64,000 nucleotides of DNA from NCBI GenBank assembly GCA_964522165.1, contig CAZFVV010000008.1:11839-75838 (forward strand). The letters are read 5' to 3'. The stretch's first letter is position 1. The number at the start of each line of letters is the position of its first letter. The DNA comes from JABWBP01 sp964522165 (lineage in GTDB: Bacteria; Calditrichota; Calditrichia; RBG-13-44-9; J075). The translations under genes were made by a program, and so were the position numbers. Shown one piece after another: positions 43,949-52,290 of the stretch. Below the pieces are notes generated by a model. That model was not told the DNA's origin, searched no databases, and was given only the letters and a program-made list of their open reading frames with translations.

Positions 43949-45352
43949 ATGTTAAACCCCTATCGTTTTTTTGATCCTAACCCGGAGATTCGTAGAATCG
44001 CATTCGATCTGTATTCATCGGTGAAGGATTTGCCGATTGTCTCCCCGCACGGGCATGTGGACCCGAAAATCCTGGCAAACAACCAACCGTTTCCCGATCC
44101 CACGGAATTGATCATCATTCCCGACCATTACATTTTCCGGATGCTCTATTCCCAGGGGATTTCCATGGAATCGTTGGGCGTGCCCACCCCCGATGGCACG
44201 CCGGTGGAGTCCGACCATCGCAAAATCTGGCGGATTTTTGCCAACAATTTCTATCTTTTTGCCGGAACGCCCACCGGCATCTGGCTGGCCCATGAATTTG
44301 CAGAAGTGTTTGGCATCGAAGAAAAACTGACTGCCGCCAATGCGGATAAGATTTATGATCAGCTTCAGGAAAAATTACAATCTCCGGAATTTCTCCCCCG
44401 CGCCCTCTTCGACCGTTTCAACATCGAAGTGCTGACTACCACCGACGGCGCGGCGGATTCCCTGGAACATCACCGGAAAATTCGCCAATCGGGATGGAAA
44501 GGGCGGGTGGTTCCCTGCTTTCGCCCCGATGCGGTGGTGGATTTCCTCCGCCCCAACTGGAAGGAAGAGATCGAGACGCTCGGAGCCGCTTCCGGCATTG
44601 ATATTCATGATTTCAAGTCTTTCATCAAGGCTATCGAAAATCGCCGGTCATATTTCAAAGAAATGGGCGCGACTTCCACCGACCAGGGGATCGTCAGCCC
44701 CCGAACCCATGAACTTTCCCCGGCGGAGGCGGATGCCCTCTTTCAACGCGCCTTAAAAGGGCAGGCCACGGCGGAGGATGCAGCGTTGTTCACTGCCCAC
44801 ATGCTGATGGAAATGGCCGGCATGAGCGTGGAAGACGGGCTGGTGATGCAGATTCACCCCGGTTCGTTCCGCAATCACAACCGTTTTGTTTTTGAACGAT
44901 TTGGCCTCGACAAGGGCTGCGATATTCCCATCCGGACCGAGTACACCAAAAATCTTTACGAATTACTGAACAAATACGGCAATGATCCTCGCCTGACCCT
45001 GGTGATTTTCACCCTGGATGAATCCACCTATTCCCGGGAACTGGCGCCGCTGGCCGGGCATTATCCGGCGCTAAAGCTGGGCCCGCCCTGGTGGTTTCAC
45101 GACAGCATCGAAGGGATGACCCGTTTCCGGCAACGGGTGACGGAAACCGCCGGCATCTACAACACCGTGGGATTCAACGACGATACCCGCGCATTTCCCT
45201 CCATTCCCGCCCGGCACGATTTAAACCGCCGCATTGACGCCAATTTCCTGGCAAGACTGGTGGCGCGCCACATTATCGACGAGGACGACGCCCGGCGGAT
45301 GATCCGCGCCCTGGCGTATGAATTGGTGAAAAGCGCTTATAAATTAGGATAA
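43949..45352 (+). CDS. uxaC: Glucuronate/galacturonate isomerase
   Basis: 467 aa, usual UxaC length. The amidohydrolase-like signature is clear: PIVSPHGHVDPKILANNQPF at the N-terminus, VLTTTDGAADSLEHH, and GFNDDTRAFPSIPARHD near the end. It converts D-galacturonate to D-tagaturonate (and D-glucuronate to D-fructuronate). The next gene encodes the epimerase that joins these two branches. Cytoplasmic. Confidence 0.96.
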   Translation: MLNPYRFFDPNPEIRRIAFDLYSSVKDLPIVSPHGHVDPKILANNQPFPDPTELIIIPDHYIFRMLYSQGISMESLGVPTPDGTPVESDHRKIWRIFANNFYLFAGTPTGIWLAHEFAEVFGIEEKLTAANADKIYDQLQEKLQSPEFLPRALFDRFNIEVLTTTDGAADSLEHHRKIRQSGWKGRVVPCFRPDAVVDFLRPNWKEEIETLGAASGIDIHDFKSFIKAIENRRSYFKEMGATSTDQGIVSPRTHELSPAEADALFQRALKGQATAEDAALFTAHMLMEMAGMSVEDGLVMQIHPGSFRNHNRFVFERFGLDKGCDIPIRTEYTKNLYELLNKYGNDPRLTLVIFTLDESTYSRELAPLAGHYPALKLGPPWWFHDSIEGMTRFRQRVTETAGIYNTVGFNDDTRAFPSIPARHDLNRRIDANFLARLVARHIIDEDDARRMIRALAYELVKSAYKLG

Positions 45353-45397
45353 AAAGGAGTGCAAAATTTATTTTGCAAGAGAAAGAGTTTTCATAAA

Positions 45398-45515
45398 CCT
45401 GAGGCAGAGCCTCACCAATACGTTCCGCCGCAGAGCAGCGGAACGAGCAATCTCAATTTCTCGTCACATGGCTCTGCCGGGTGACGAACAGGGGAGGTTC
45501 TGCCTCCCGTTATAA
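45398..45515. repeat. Cluster of four palindromes between uxaC and uxaE
   Basis: Four hairpins in a row: TGAGGCAGAGCCTCA, CGTTCCGCCGC paired with GCAGCGGAACG, TCGTCAC paired with GTGACGA, and GGGAGG paired with CCTCCC. Parts recur at 56764-56840. Confidence 0.75.
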
Positions 45516-45567
45516 CAAAGTTGATTTTTTAAAAATCATTATTGTGCTTTTCAGGAGAAGATGAAAA

Positions 45568-47130
45568 ATGAATTTGAACGAACTATTTGAACTCTCTGGA
45601 AAAGAAATTACTTCCGTTCAGCAAAATCTTGAGGTAGAACTGAACTCAACCCTCTCCGTGCAAGCATACTCACGGTCCATCAACACTATGGAAGGTGCGG
45701 TGTTTTTCATGGCTCGGAAAAATTCCGAAAAATACCTGTTCCTCCTGGGAAAACAGGAGTCGGCCTCCCTCTTAGATCATTTTGAAGGGGAAATGCTAAA
45801 GCAGCCGGAACAGATGAATGCCGTTCGCGTGAAAAAATGTTTTCAGAACCATCACAACGCCCGGCAAATCCAACAAATATTCGATTGGACCCGCCCGCGG
45901 CTGCTCGGTCTGCACAATTCCTTCGGATTCGGAGACCGCCTCGGCATCGCCAATCCCGCTCATGTTCGCTCCCTGGCAGGTAGTGATTTTGCGCCGGTAA
46001 TTGCCCAGCAATCTATCCGGGAGTTGACCCGCACCGAACGTTCCGCCGATGAAGTAATGGATGCCGCGGTCTGGGCGGTGTTCCAGGAAGGCTATAAAAA
46101 AGGCTTCGGGGCGGACGCCGATCATTTGAAAACCACCGCCGACATCGACCGCATGGTGAAAGCCGGTTTCACCATGTTCACCATCGACCCCGGCGATTAT
46201 GTGGTAAACGAGGCCGACACTCTCCCTGATAATGAACTTGAAGCGCGGGTTCAAATCCTGGGCTATGATTTTATCAAGCTGGATACGGAACGCTTTGTGC
46301 GGCAATTCGCGGATCAACCCGTCCGGATTTCTTCTGACTTTTCGTTACAACCGGATCGCAATGCAGCACTGAAAGCCCTTCTGAAATATGGCGGGGTGAT
46401 TGACCATACCGCAAAAATGTATCATTATCTGAAAAATCAATACCCGGATCACCCGGCGGAAATCGAACTCTCGGTGGATGAAACCGATTCGGTGACCTCC
46501 CCGTTCGAGCACTTTTTTGTGGTCTCGGAACTCAAGAAATTGGGCGTGGCGTTGATCAGCTTAGCGCCGCGCTTTGTGGGACGCTTCGAGAAAGGGATTG
46601 ATTACATCGGGGATTTGGCAGAGTTTCGCCGGGAATATCTCAAACATATTAAAATTGCCGAATTCCTGGGGCCCTATAAAATCAGCCTGCACTCCGGAAG
46701 CGATAAGTTTTCCGTTTACAAAGAAATCGGTGCGCTGCGGGAAGGGCGCGTGCATGTAAAGACCGCCGGGACCAGCTACTTAGAAGCGTTGAAAACCGCG
46801 GCGATGGCCGAACCCGCTCTCTTCCGGGAGATTCTTGATTTTTCGCGGAGTTTGTATGAAAGCGAAAAGAAAAGCTATCACGTTTCTGCGGAACTTGCGA
46901 AAGTGCCTGCTGCCAATCAGCTAAGCGATTCACAACTGCTGGCGCTTTTTGAGCAAAACGACGCCCGGCAAGTTTTGCATGTGACTTTCGGAAAGGTATT
47001 AACCGGCAAAAAAGAAGATGGCAGCTATCGTTTCAAAGACCGCTTAATCCGCTGCCTGAAGGAAAACGAGGAAACCCATTATCGGAATTTGCTAAACCAT
47101 TTTCAGCGCCATCTGCAACCGTTTCGATAA
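45568..47130 (+). CDS. uxaE: Tagaturonate epimerase family protein
   Basis: 520 aa. It matches the UxaE family in length and motifs: LGLHNSFGFGDRLGIANPAH, EGYKKGFGADADHLKTTADI, and FTMFTIDPGDYVVNEAD. UxaE is a metal-dependent enzyme that epimerises D-tagaturonate to D-fructuronate, replacing the UxaB/UxaA branch of E. coli. That fits the absence of uxaA and uxaB here and the presence of an SDR mannonate oxidoreductase next. The ATG follows AGGAGAAG. Confidence 0.92.
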   Translation: MNLNELFELSGKEITSVQQNLEVELNSTLSVQAYSRSINTMEGAVFFMARKNSEKYLFLLGKQESASLLDHFEGEMLKQPEQMNAVRVKKCFQNHHNARQIQQIFDWTRPRLLGLHNSFGFGDRLGIANPAHVRSLAGSDFAPVIAQQSIRELTRTERSADEVMDAAVWAVFQEGYKKGFGADADHLKTTADIDRMVKAGFTMFTIDPGDYVVNEADTLPDNELEARVQILGYDFIKLDTERFVRQFADQPVRISSDFSLQPDRNAALKALLKYGGVIDHTAKMYHYLKNQYPDHPAEIELSVDETDSVTSPFEHFFVVSELKKLGVALISLAPRFVGRFEKGIDYIGDLAEFRREYLKHIKIAEFLGPYKISLHSGSDKFSVYKEIGALREGRVHVKTAGTSYLEALKTAAMAEPALFREILDFSRSLYESEKKSYHVSAELAKVPAANQLSDSQLLALFEQNDARQVLHVTFGKVLTGKKEDGSYRFKDRLIRCLKENEETHYRNLLNHFQRHLQPFR

Positions 47131-47180
47131 TTCGGAGTGCAAAACTTCAGTTTTGCAGGTTAAAAGGCTTTTTATAAGTT

Positions 47181-47267
47181 GCCACAAAGGCTCAAAGTCA
47201 CAAAGGAATCACAATGAATTATTAATCAAACTTAGTGGAACTTCGTGTTTTAGTGTCTTTGTGGCAT
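47181..47267. repeat. Inverted repeat, CACAAAGG family
   Basis: An imperfect inverted repeat from TGCCACAAAG to CTTTGTGGCA. Two related copies lie at 62040-62150 and 62935-63029. Just outside are shorter hairpins GTGCAAAACTTCAGTTTTGC (47138) and GTCAAACTGAAGTTTGAC (47302). Confidence 0.8.
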
Positions 47268-47343
47268 TAATCCAGGGTTCAACACAATTTCTAAGCCCGG
47301 GGTCAAACTGAAGTTTGACACTCCTGATATTTCGGAGAGATCG

Positions 47344-48177
47344 ATGGATTTGAAAGAAATAACTCAACAATACGACTTCACCGGCAAGACCATCGTTATT
47401 ACCGGCGCGACCGGGGTGATCGGCGGGGAAATTTCCTGCGCCCTGGTGGGCTGCGGCGCTAATGTGGCGATGATGGATCGCAACCTGAAATTGGAAGAAG
47501 AACTGGTGAAGCGCATCGAAACCTCCGTCGGAAAGGTGATTATTGTTTATGGCAATGTGCTGAAGCGCCCGACCCTGGAAAAATGCGCCGCTAAAATACT
47601 GGATGAATTCGGCAGGATCGACTGCCTGATCAACGCCGCCGGGGGCAATCACCCCGACGCCACCACCGGCCCGCAAAAACCGTTCTTCGATCTGCCGGAA
47701 AAAGCCTTGCAGTTCACGTCCGATTTGAACCTGCTCGGCACCATTCTCCCCAGCCAGGTATTCGGGAAATACATGGCGGAAAAAAAAGAGGGCATCATTC
47801 TCAACGTTACTTCGATGAACGCCTTCCGGCCCCTCACCCGCATTCCGGCCTATTCCGCCGCGAAAGCGGCGGTCAGCAATTTCACCCAATGGCTGGCGGT
47901 GCATATGGCGCAGGAATACTCGCCCAATATTCGCGTGAACGCCATTGCCCCGGGGTTTTTCCTCACCCGGCAAAACCGCTTTTTGCTGACCGACGAGAAA
48001 AGCGGGGAATTGACTCCCCGGGGTAAATCTATTATCGCCCATACCCCGATGGGGAGATTCGGAAATCCGGAAGATTTACTGGGCGCAGTGCTGTGGCTGC
48101 TCTCCCCGGCTTCAAAGTTTGTTACCGGAATTGTGCTACCGATTGACGGCGGATTCAGCGCCTTTTCCGGGGTGTAG
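47344..48177 (+). CDS. D-mannonate oxidoreductase, SDR type
   Basis: 277 aa, an SDR with TGATGVIG and YSAAKAA motifs. The sequence (GNVLKRPTLEKCAAKILDEF, INAAGGNHPDATT, then VTSMNAFRPLTRIPAYSAAK) is typical of the YjmF/UxuB-like SDR fructuronate reductases. It would reduce fructuronate to D-mannonate with NAD(P)H. Mannonate dehydratase (UxuA), the next step of the usual route, is not seen in this window. Confidence 0.85.
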   Translation: MDLKEITQQYDFTGKTIVITGATGVIGGEISCALVGCGANVAMMDRNLKLEEELVKRIETSVGKVIIVYGNVLKRPTLEKCAAKILDEFGRIDCLINAAGGNHPDATTGPQKPFFDLPEKALQFTSDLNLLGTILPSQVFGKYMAEKKEGIILNVTSMNAFRPLTRIPAYSAAKAAVSNFTQWLAVHMAQEYSPNIRVNAIAPGFFLTRQNRFLLTDEKSGELTPRGKSIIAHTPMGRFGNPEDLLGAVLWLLSPASKFVTGIVLPIDGGFSAFSGV

Positions 48178-48205
48178 GGTTTTTCTATAGACAGAACCGG
48201 TCTTA

Positions 48206-48449
48206 ATTTTTGACAGGATTTACAGGATGAACCGGATGATAGATAAGTAAGTGATATTATTAAATCGACACTTTTGTCATTCCCGCATGTTTTTAGCGGG
48301 AATCCATAATAGCAAGGGTTTGGATGCCCGATAACTACATTCGGGCATGACACTTTGCACCCCAAAAGTGTCGTTTATATAAGCGCGATTACTTACTTAA
48401 AATCTAAGGATAAAATATCTTGTTGATCCCGTTGATCCTGTCAAAAAAT
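48206..48449. repeat. Nested set of inverted repeats
   Basis: Several inverted repeats one inside another. The outermost is TTTTTGACAGGAT with ATCCTGTCAAAAAA. Next is AGATAAGTAAG with TTACTTACTTA, then ATCGACACTTTTG with CAAAAGTGTCG. The core at 48276-48352 is the TCATTCCCGC...GCGGGAAT family. It fills the gap between the SDR and the aldolase gene. Confidence 0.85.
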
Positions 48450-48479
48450 CTTAGATAAATGATGTTTGGAGCAACAAAT

Positions 48480-49127
48480 ATGTCAAGAATCGAAATTGTT
48501 AAAAGAATTATTGATGATAAAGCGGTGGCGGTCATTCGCTTGCGCACCTCGCAGAACTTTCTGAAAGCAGCGGAGGCGCTTTATGAAGGGGAGATTTCGA
48601 TACTGGAAATTACCATGACCACCCCCAATGCTTTAGCGTTAATCGAAGAGACCGTTGCCCGGATGCCGAAGGATGTTCTCATTGGCGCCGGCTCGGTGCT
48701 GGATGCGGAGACGGCTAAACGGGTCATCGATGCCGGGGCCAGGTATGTGGTCAGCCCGGTGTTTAAAGCGGAGATCATTCAAATCGCCCATCAAAATGAT
48801 GTGCCCGCCATGCCGGGATGTTTTTCACCCACGGAAATTCTGAACGCCCACGAGCAGGGCGCGGATGTCATAAAAGTGTTTCCGGCGGACATCCTGGGAA
48901 TGGCGTTTTTCAAAGGCATCAAAGCGCCCATGCCCTTCCTGAACCTGATGCCCACCGGCGGCGTCACCCTCACCAATGCCGGGGAGTGGATCAAAGCCGG
49001 GGCCTGCGCGGTGGGCGTGGGCAGCGCCCTGGTGGATAATAAAGCCATCGAAGCGGGGAATTTTATCCAACTGACGGAGAACGCTAAAATTCTGCGCCAG
49101 AGTCTTTGGAAAGCGCAACAAGGTTGA
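48480..49127 (+). CDS. kdgA: 2-keto-3-deoxy-6-phosphogluconate aldolase (KHG/KDPG aldolase)
   Basis: 215 aa from ATG 48480 (two upstream ATGs give a short extension). It is a class I aldolase of the Eda family: VAVIRLRTSQNF, ILEITMTTPNALALIEE, then the Schiff-base Lys in DVIKVFPADILG, and MPTGGVTLTNAGEWIKAGA. It cleaves KDPG to pyruvate and glyceraldehyde 3-phosphate. It is followed by the KDG kinase that makes its substrate. Confidence 0.94.
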   Translation: MSRIEIVKRIIDDKAVAVIRLRTSQNFLKAAEALYEGEISILEITMTTPNALALIEETVARMPKDVLIGAGSVLDAETAKRVIDAGARYVVSPVFKAEIIQIAHQNDVPAMPGCFSPTEILNAHEQGADVIKVFPADILGMAFFKGIKAPMPFLNLMPTGGVTLTNAGEWIKAGACAVGVGSALVDNKAIEAGNFIQLTENAKILRQSLWKAQQG

Positions 49128-49130
49128 GAA

Positions 49131-49225
49131 TGTGTTATGGTGTTATGGTATTATAGTGTTTTGGTGTTTTGGTAGAGCCTCTCGAAACACTAAAACACAA
49201 TAACACTTGAACACTAAAACACTCG
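49131..49225. repeat. GTGTTNTG octamer-type inverted repeat
   Basis: Tandem GTGTTATG/GTGTTTTG units on the left, with complementary CACTAAAACAC units on the right, forming a long imperfect hairpin between the aldolase and the kinase. Confidence 0.75.
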
Positions 49226-49242
49226 AATCTACGGAGTTTATT

Positions 49243-50298
49243 ATGAATAAAAAAATCGTAACATTTGGCGAAATCATGCTGCGCTTATCCACCCCGGGCT
49301 TCACCCGCTTTGTGCAGGCGCAGAGTTTTGATGCGACCTTTGGCGGCGGGGAAGCCAATGTCGCGGTTTCCCTGGCGAATTACGGTCTGAACAGCTACTT
49401 CGTCAGCAGGCTGCCCAAGCATGAGATCGGGCAGGCGGCGGTCAACCACCTGCGGCGATTTGGGGTGCATACGGATTACATCGTTCGCGCCGGGGAGCGG
49501 GTCGGCATTTACTATTTGGAGACCGGGGCCAGCCAGCGCGCTTCCAAAGTGATTTATGACCGCGCCCATGCAGCAATCGCTGAAATTAAGCCGGGAGAAG
49601 TGGATTGGGAAGGAGTATTCGATCAGGCAGACTGGTTCCACTGGACCGGCATCACCCCGGCGCTGGGAGAGAAACCCCGCGCAGAGTTGGTAAAAGCCTG
49701 CCAGGTTGCCAAAGTCGCCGGAGCAATCGTTAGTTGCGACCTGAACTTCCGCAAAAAACTGTGGAGCGAGAAGGAAGCCCAGGCAACCATGCGCCCGCTG
49801 ATGGAATACGTTGACGTCTGCATTGCCAACGAAGAAGACGCCGAAAAAAGCCTGGGGCTGAGCGTAGCTTCCCTTCCGGGGAAGGCCGGCCATTCTGATG
49901 TTGAATCCGCGGAACTGGATGAAACCTCCTATTTCAAAGTTGCCGGGGAATTGAAACGCCAGTATGATTTTAAGGCGGTGGCGATTACTTTGCGGGAAAG
50001 TTTCTCCGCCTCGCGCAACGGCTGGAGCGCCATTCTTTTGGATGATAAGGATTGCCGCGAACTCTACCGCTCCAAACGCTATGATATTCAAATTGTTGAC
50101 CGTGTCGGCGGCGGCGATTCTTTTGCCGGCGGATTGATTTACGGCTTGCTCACCAAATCCGATACCCGTGAGGCCCTGGAATTTGCAGTGGCGGCCTCCT
50201 GCTTAAAACAAACCATTCCCGGCGATTTCAATTTAGTCTCAGCGGAGGAAGTGGAGAAGTTAGCCAGAGGCAGCGGTTCCGGGCGGGTGGAAAGATGA
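49243..50298 (+). CDS. kdgK: 2-keto-3-deoxygluconate kinase (PfkB family)
   Basis: 351 aa starting at ATG 49243 after CGGAG. It is a PfkB ribokinase-like fold: KIVTFGEIMLRLSTPGFTRF, then ATFGGGEANVAVSLANYGL, and the C-terminal catalytic motif DRVGGGDSFAGGLIYGL with the base Asp. The KDG kinase call fits the position between the KDPG aldolase and the TRAP transporter. A second related kinase is encoded at 57086. The stop overlaps the apparent dctP start. Confidence 0.92.
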   Translation: MNKKIVTFGEIMLRLSTPGFTRFVQAQSFDATFGGGEANVAVSLANYGLNSYFVSRLPKHEIGQAAVNHLRRFGVHTDYIVRAGERVGIYYLETGASQRASKVIYDRAHAAIAEIKPGEVDWEGVFDQADWFHWTGITPALGEKPRAELVKACQVAKVAGAIVSCDLNFRKKLWSEKEAQATMRPLMEYVDVCIANEEDAEKSLGLSVASLPGKAGHSDVESAELDETSYFKVAGELKRQYDFKAVAITLRESFSASRNGWSAILLDDKDCRELYRSKRYDIQIVDRVGGGDSFAGGLIYGLLTKSDTREALEFAVAASCLKQTIPGDFNLVSAEEVEKLARGSGSGRVER

Positions 50299-51599
50299 GT
50301 AAAGGAAAACAATGCATGAAGAATGCAGAGTTTATCTATAACGTGGGGCTGGGTTTTACTGGTCAACCGCATGAGTGTAAACCTTACGGGTCTCACCTGC
50401 GAAATCCGTTCAATTCCCCGCCTTTACAAGGAGGGGACAGCGTCGTGAAGCGTCCAGCAAACGACACAGGGGTGGTCGAAGCCGCTAAACTCCCCCAACC
50501 ACCCCTGATTTGCTCGCTGGACGCTTCACAAATCTGTCCCCTCCTTCGTAAGGCGGGGAATTTTCCCGCTTTTTCCCGCAAAATTTGCTCAGGCTTACGC
50601 CTTCCCGGCTGGTGGAGAAGGCCTCGCCTCAGGTATTCACTCCTCCTGTTGATAATTGCCGCCTTCATTTTCAGCGGCTGCGATTCGGAACAACACACCA
50701 CCGTAATCAAACTTGCCCATGTGCTGGATACCAATCACCCGGTTCATAAGGGGATGGTATTCATGGCGAAAAAAGTGGCAGAAAAATCACAGGGGCAGAT
50801 GCGGGTGGATATTTATCCCGGCGGGCAGTTGGGCGGGGAGCGCGACTTGATCGAACTGCTGCAAATCGGCAGCCTGGCGATGACCAAAGTCTCCACCGCG
50901 CCCCTGGAAGCGTTCGTGCCGGAAATGAAGATATTTGGGATTCCCTACGTTTTCCGCGATGACGAGCACCGCTGGAAAGTATTGAAGAGCGAGATCGGCA
51001 AGCGGCTGCTGCTGGCCGGCGAGCCTTATTTCCTGCGCGGTATGTGCTATTATGACGCCGGTAGCCGCAGTTTTTACACCAAAAATCGCCCGGTGCAAAC
51101 CCCGGAAAATCTTAAGGGATTAAAAATCCGGGTAATGAAAAGCATTACTTCGGTGGAGATGGTGCAGTCTCTCGGCGGTTCCGCCACCCCCATTCCCTGG
51201 GGAGAATTATATACCGCCCTGCAGCAGGGCGTGGTTGACGGCGCGGAGAATAATCCTCCCAGTTTCTACCTTTCTCGCCATTACGAAGTTTGCAAATACT
51301 ATAGCCTGGATGAGCACACCTCCGTGCCGGATATCTTGCTGATGAGCACCGTGGTCTGGAACCGTCTTACCCCTCAAGAGCGGCAATGGCTGCAAGAGGC
51401 GGTCGATGAATCCGTAGAATATCAAAAGAAGCTATGGAAGGAAGCCTCCGATGAGGCCCTTCGGGAAGTTCAAAAAGCCGGGGTGGAGATCATCTACCCT
51501 GATAAAGCCCCATTCCGCCACTCTGTTAGGGAAATGCACGACTCCTATAAAGGTACTGCTATTTATGATTTAATTCAGGAGATTCAGGCGATAGATTAA
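50295..51599 (+). CDS. dctP: TRAP transporter substrate-binding protein DctP, with abnormal N-terminal extension
   Basis: The frame is 434 aa. From residue 113 it is a normal TRAP solute-binding lipoprotein: RYSLLLLIIAAFIFSGC with the lipobox Cys at about 129, then VIKLAHVLDTNHPVHKG, and IPWGELYTALQQGVVDGAEN. It binds an organic acid, here most likely a uronate. The first 112 residues are odd: about 50 of them are encoded by a 151-bp inverted repeat at 50412-50562 that reads through in frame. No ATG, GTG or TTG lies between the repeat and the signal hydrophobic core. The true start is therefore unclear and export may be affected. Confidence 0.85.
   Translation: MSKGKQCMKNAEFIYNVGLGFTGQPHECKPYGSHLRNPFNSPPLQGGDSVVKRPANDTGVVEAAKLPQPPLICSLDASQICPLLRKAGNFPAFSRKICSGLRLPGWWRRPRLRYSLLLLIIAAFIFSGCDSEQHTTVIKLAHVLDTNHPVHKGMVFMAKKVAEKSQGQMRVDIYPGGQLGGERDLIELLQIGSLAMTKVSTAPLEAFVPEMKIFGIPYVFRDDEHRWKVLKSEIGKRLLLAGEPYFLRGMCYYDAGSRSFYTKNRPVQTPENLKGLKIRVMKSITSVEMVQSLGGSATPIPWGELYTALQQGVVDGAENNPPSFYLSRHYEVCKYYSLDEHTSVPDILLMSTVVWNRLTPQERQWLQEAVDESVEYQKKLWKEASDEALREVQKAGVEIIYPDKAPFRHSVREMHDSYKGTAIYDLIQEIQAID
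50412..50562. repeat. 151-bp inverted repeat inside the dctP 5' region
   Basis: Outer arms AATTCCCCGCCTTTACAAGG and a matching CGTAAGGCGGGGAATT. Further inside are GAGGGGACAG with CTGTCCCCTC, GTGAAGCGTCCAGC with GCTGGACGCTTCAC, and CAGGGGTGG with CCACCCCTG. The arms are nearly perfect over their full length. It looks like a mobile palindromic element inserted at the start of dctP. Confidence 0.88.
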
Positions 51600-51631
51600 T
51601 AAATGCCAGGAAAATATTGTTGATTAGAGTG

Positions 51632-51710
51632 TGTCATTCCCGCATGTCTTTAGCGGGAATCCATTTCCGAGAGCTTCATAGATGCCCGATTAAAGCATTC
51701 GGGCATGACA
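51632..51710. repeat. Interspersed repeat, TCATTCCCGC family
   Basis: A 79-bp element with two hairpins (ATTCCCGC with GCGGGAAT, and ATGCCCGA with TCGGGCAT), also an overall inverted repeat TGTCATTCCCG to CGGGCATGACA. Other copies lie at 48276-48352 and 56936-57012. Confidence 0.88.
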
Positions 51711-51762
51711 AATCCGCGAAACTTCTTGGTCTTAATTTGAGAACCTTTAAAGGTGTACTGCG

Positions 51763-52275
51763 ATGATGAAATTTACTTCCATCCTGACTAAAATCTTAAG
51801 CGTTTTTTTGATTATCCTCATGGCCGCAATGGTGCTGGATGTAAGCTGGCAGGTCTTTACCCGCTTTATTCTGAAAGATCCCAGTTCTTTTACCGAGGAA
51901 CTGGCCGGGTTCCTGCTGATCTGGATCGGTTTATTAGGGGCAAGTTACGCTTATTATACCCGCGCCCACCTGGGCATTGATATTCTGACCGGTAAATTAA
52001 GCGGGGCGAACAAACGTTTCGTGGAGATTACGGTGTACACCATCGTTTTATTATTCTCCCTGCTCATTCCGCTCATCGGCGGATTTCGCCTGGTGAATCT
52101 CACTTTCACTTTAAAGCAAATCTCCCCGGCGCTGGGAATTTCCATGGGCTATATTTACCTGGTGCTTCCTATTACCGGTGTTTTAATGATCTATTATTCA
52201 ACCCATTTTATTCTTGGCGCGCTTGGCGGCGGGGAAATCGAGTCCAAAGAGCCGCATATTCCCAGTGTTGATTAA
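51763..52275 (+). CDS. dctQ: TRAP transporter small permease DctQ
   Basis: 170 aa with four hydrophobic helices, the usual DctQ layout. Family residues are seen in DVSWQVFTRFILKDPSSFTEELAGFLLIWIG, of which the EELAGFLLIW part is the signature. It couples with DctM (next gene, 15 bp on) and DctP in a sodium-driven importer, probably for galacturonate or its oligomers. Confidence 0.92.
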   Translation: MMKFTSILTKILSVFLIILMAAMVLDVSWQVFTRFILKDPSSFTEELAGFLLIWIGLLGASYAYYTRAHLGIDILTGKLSGANKRFVEITVYTIVLLFSLLIPLIGGFRLVNLTFTLKQISPALGISMGYIYLVLPITGVLMIYYSTHFILGALGGGEIESKEPHIPSVD

Positions 52276-52290
52276 AAGAGAGGAAACCTT

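Noticed and set aside
47209..48042. 277-aa frame on the minus strand
   Set aside because: A mirror of the SDR gene in the opposite frame; the plus-strand protein has clear SDR motifs.
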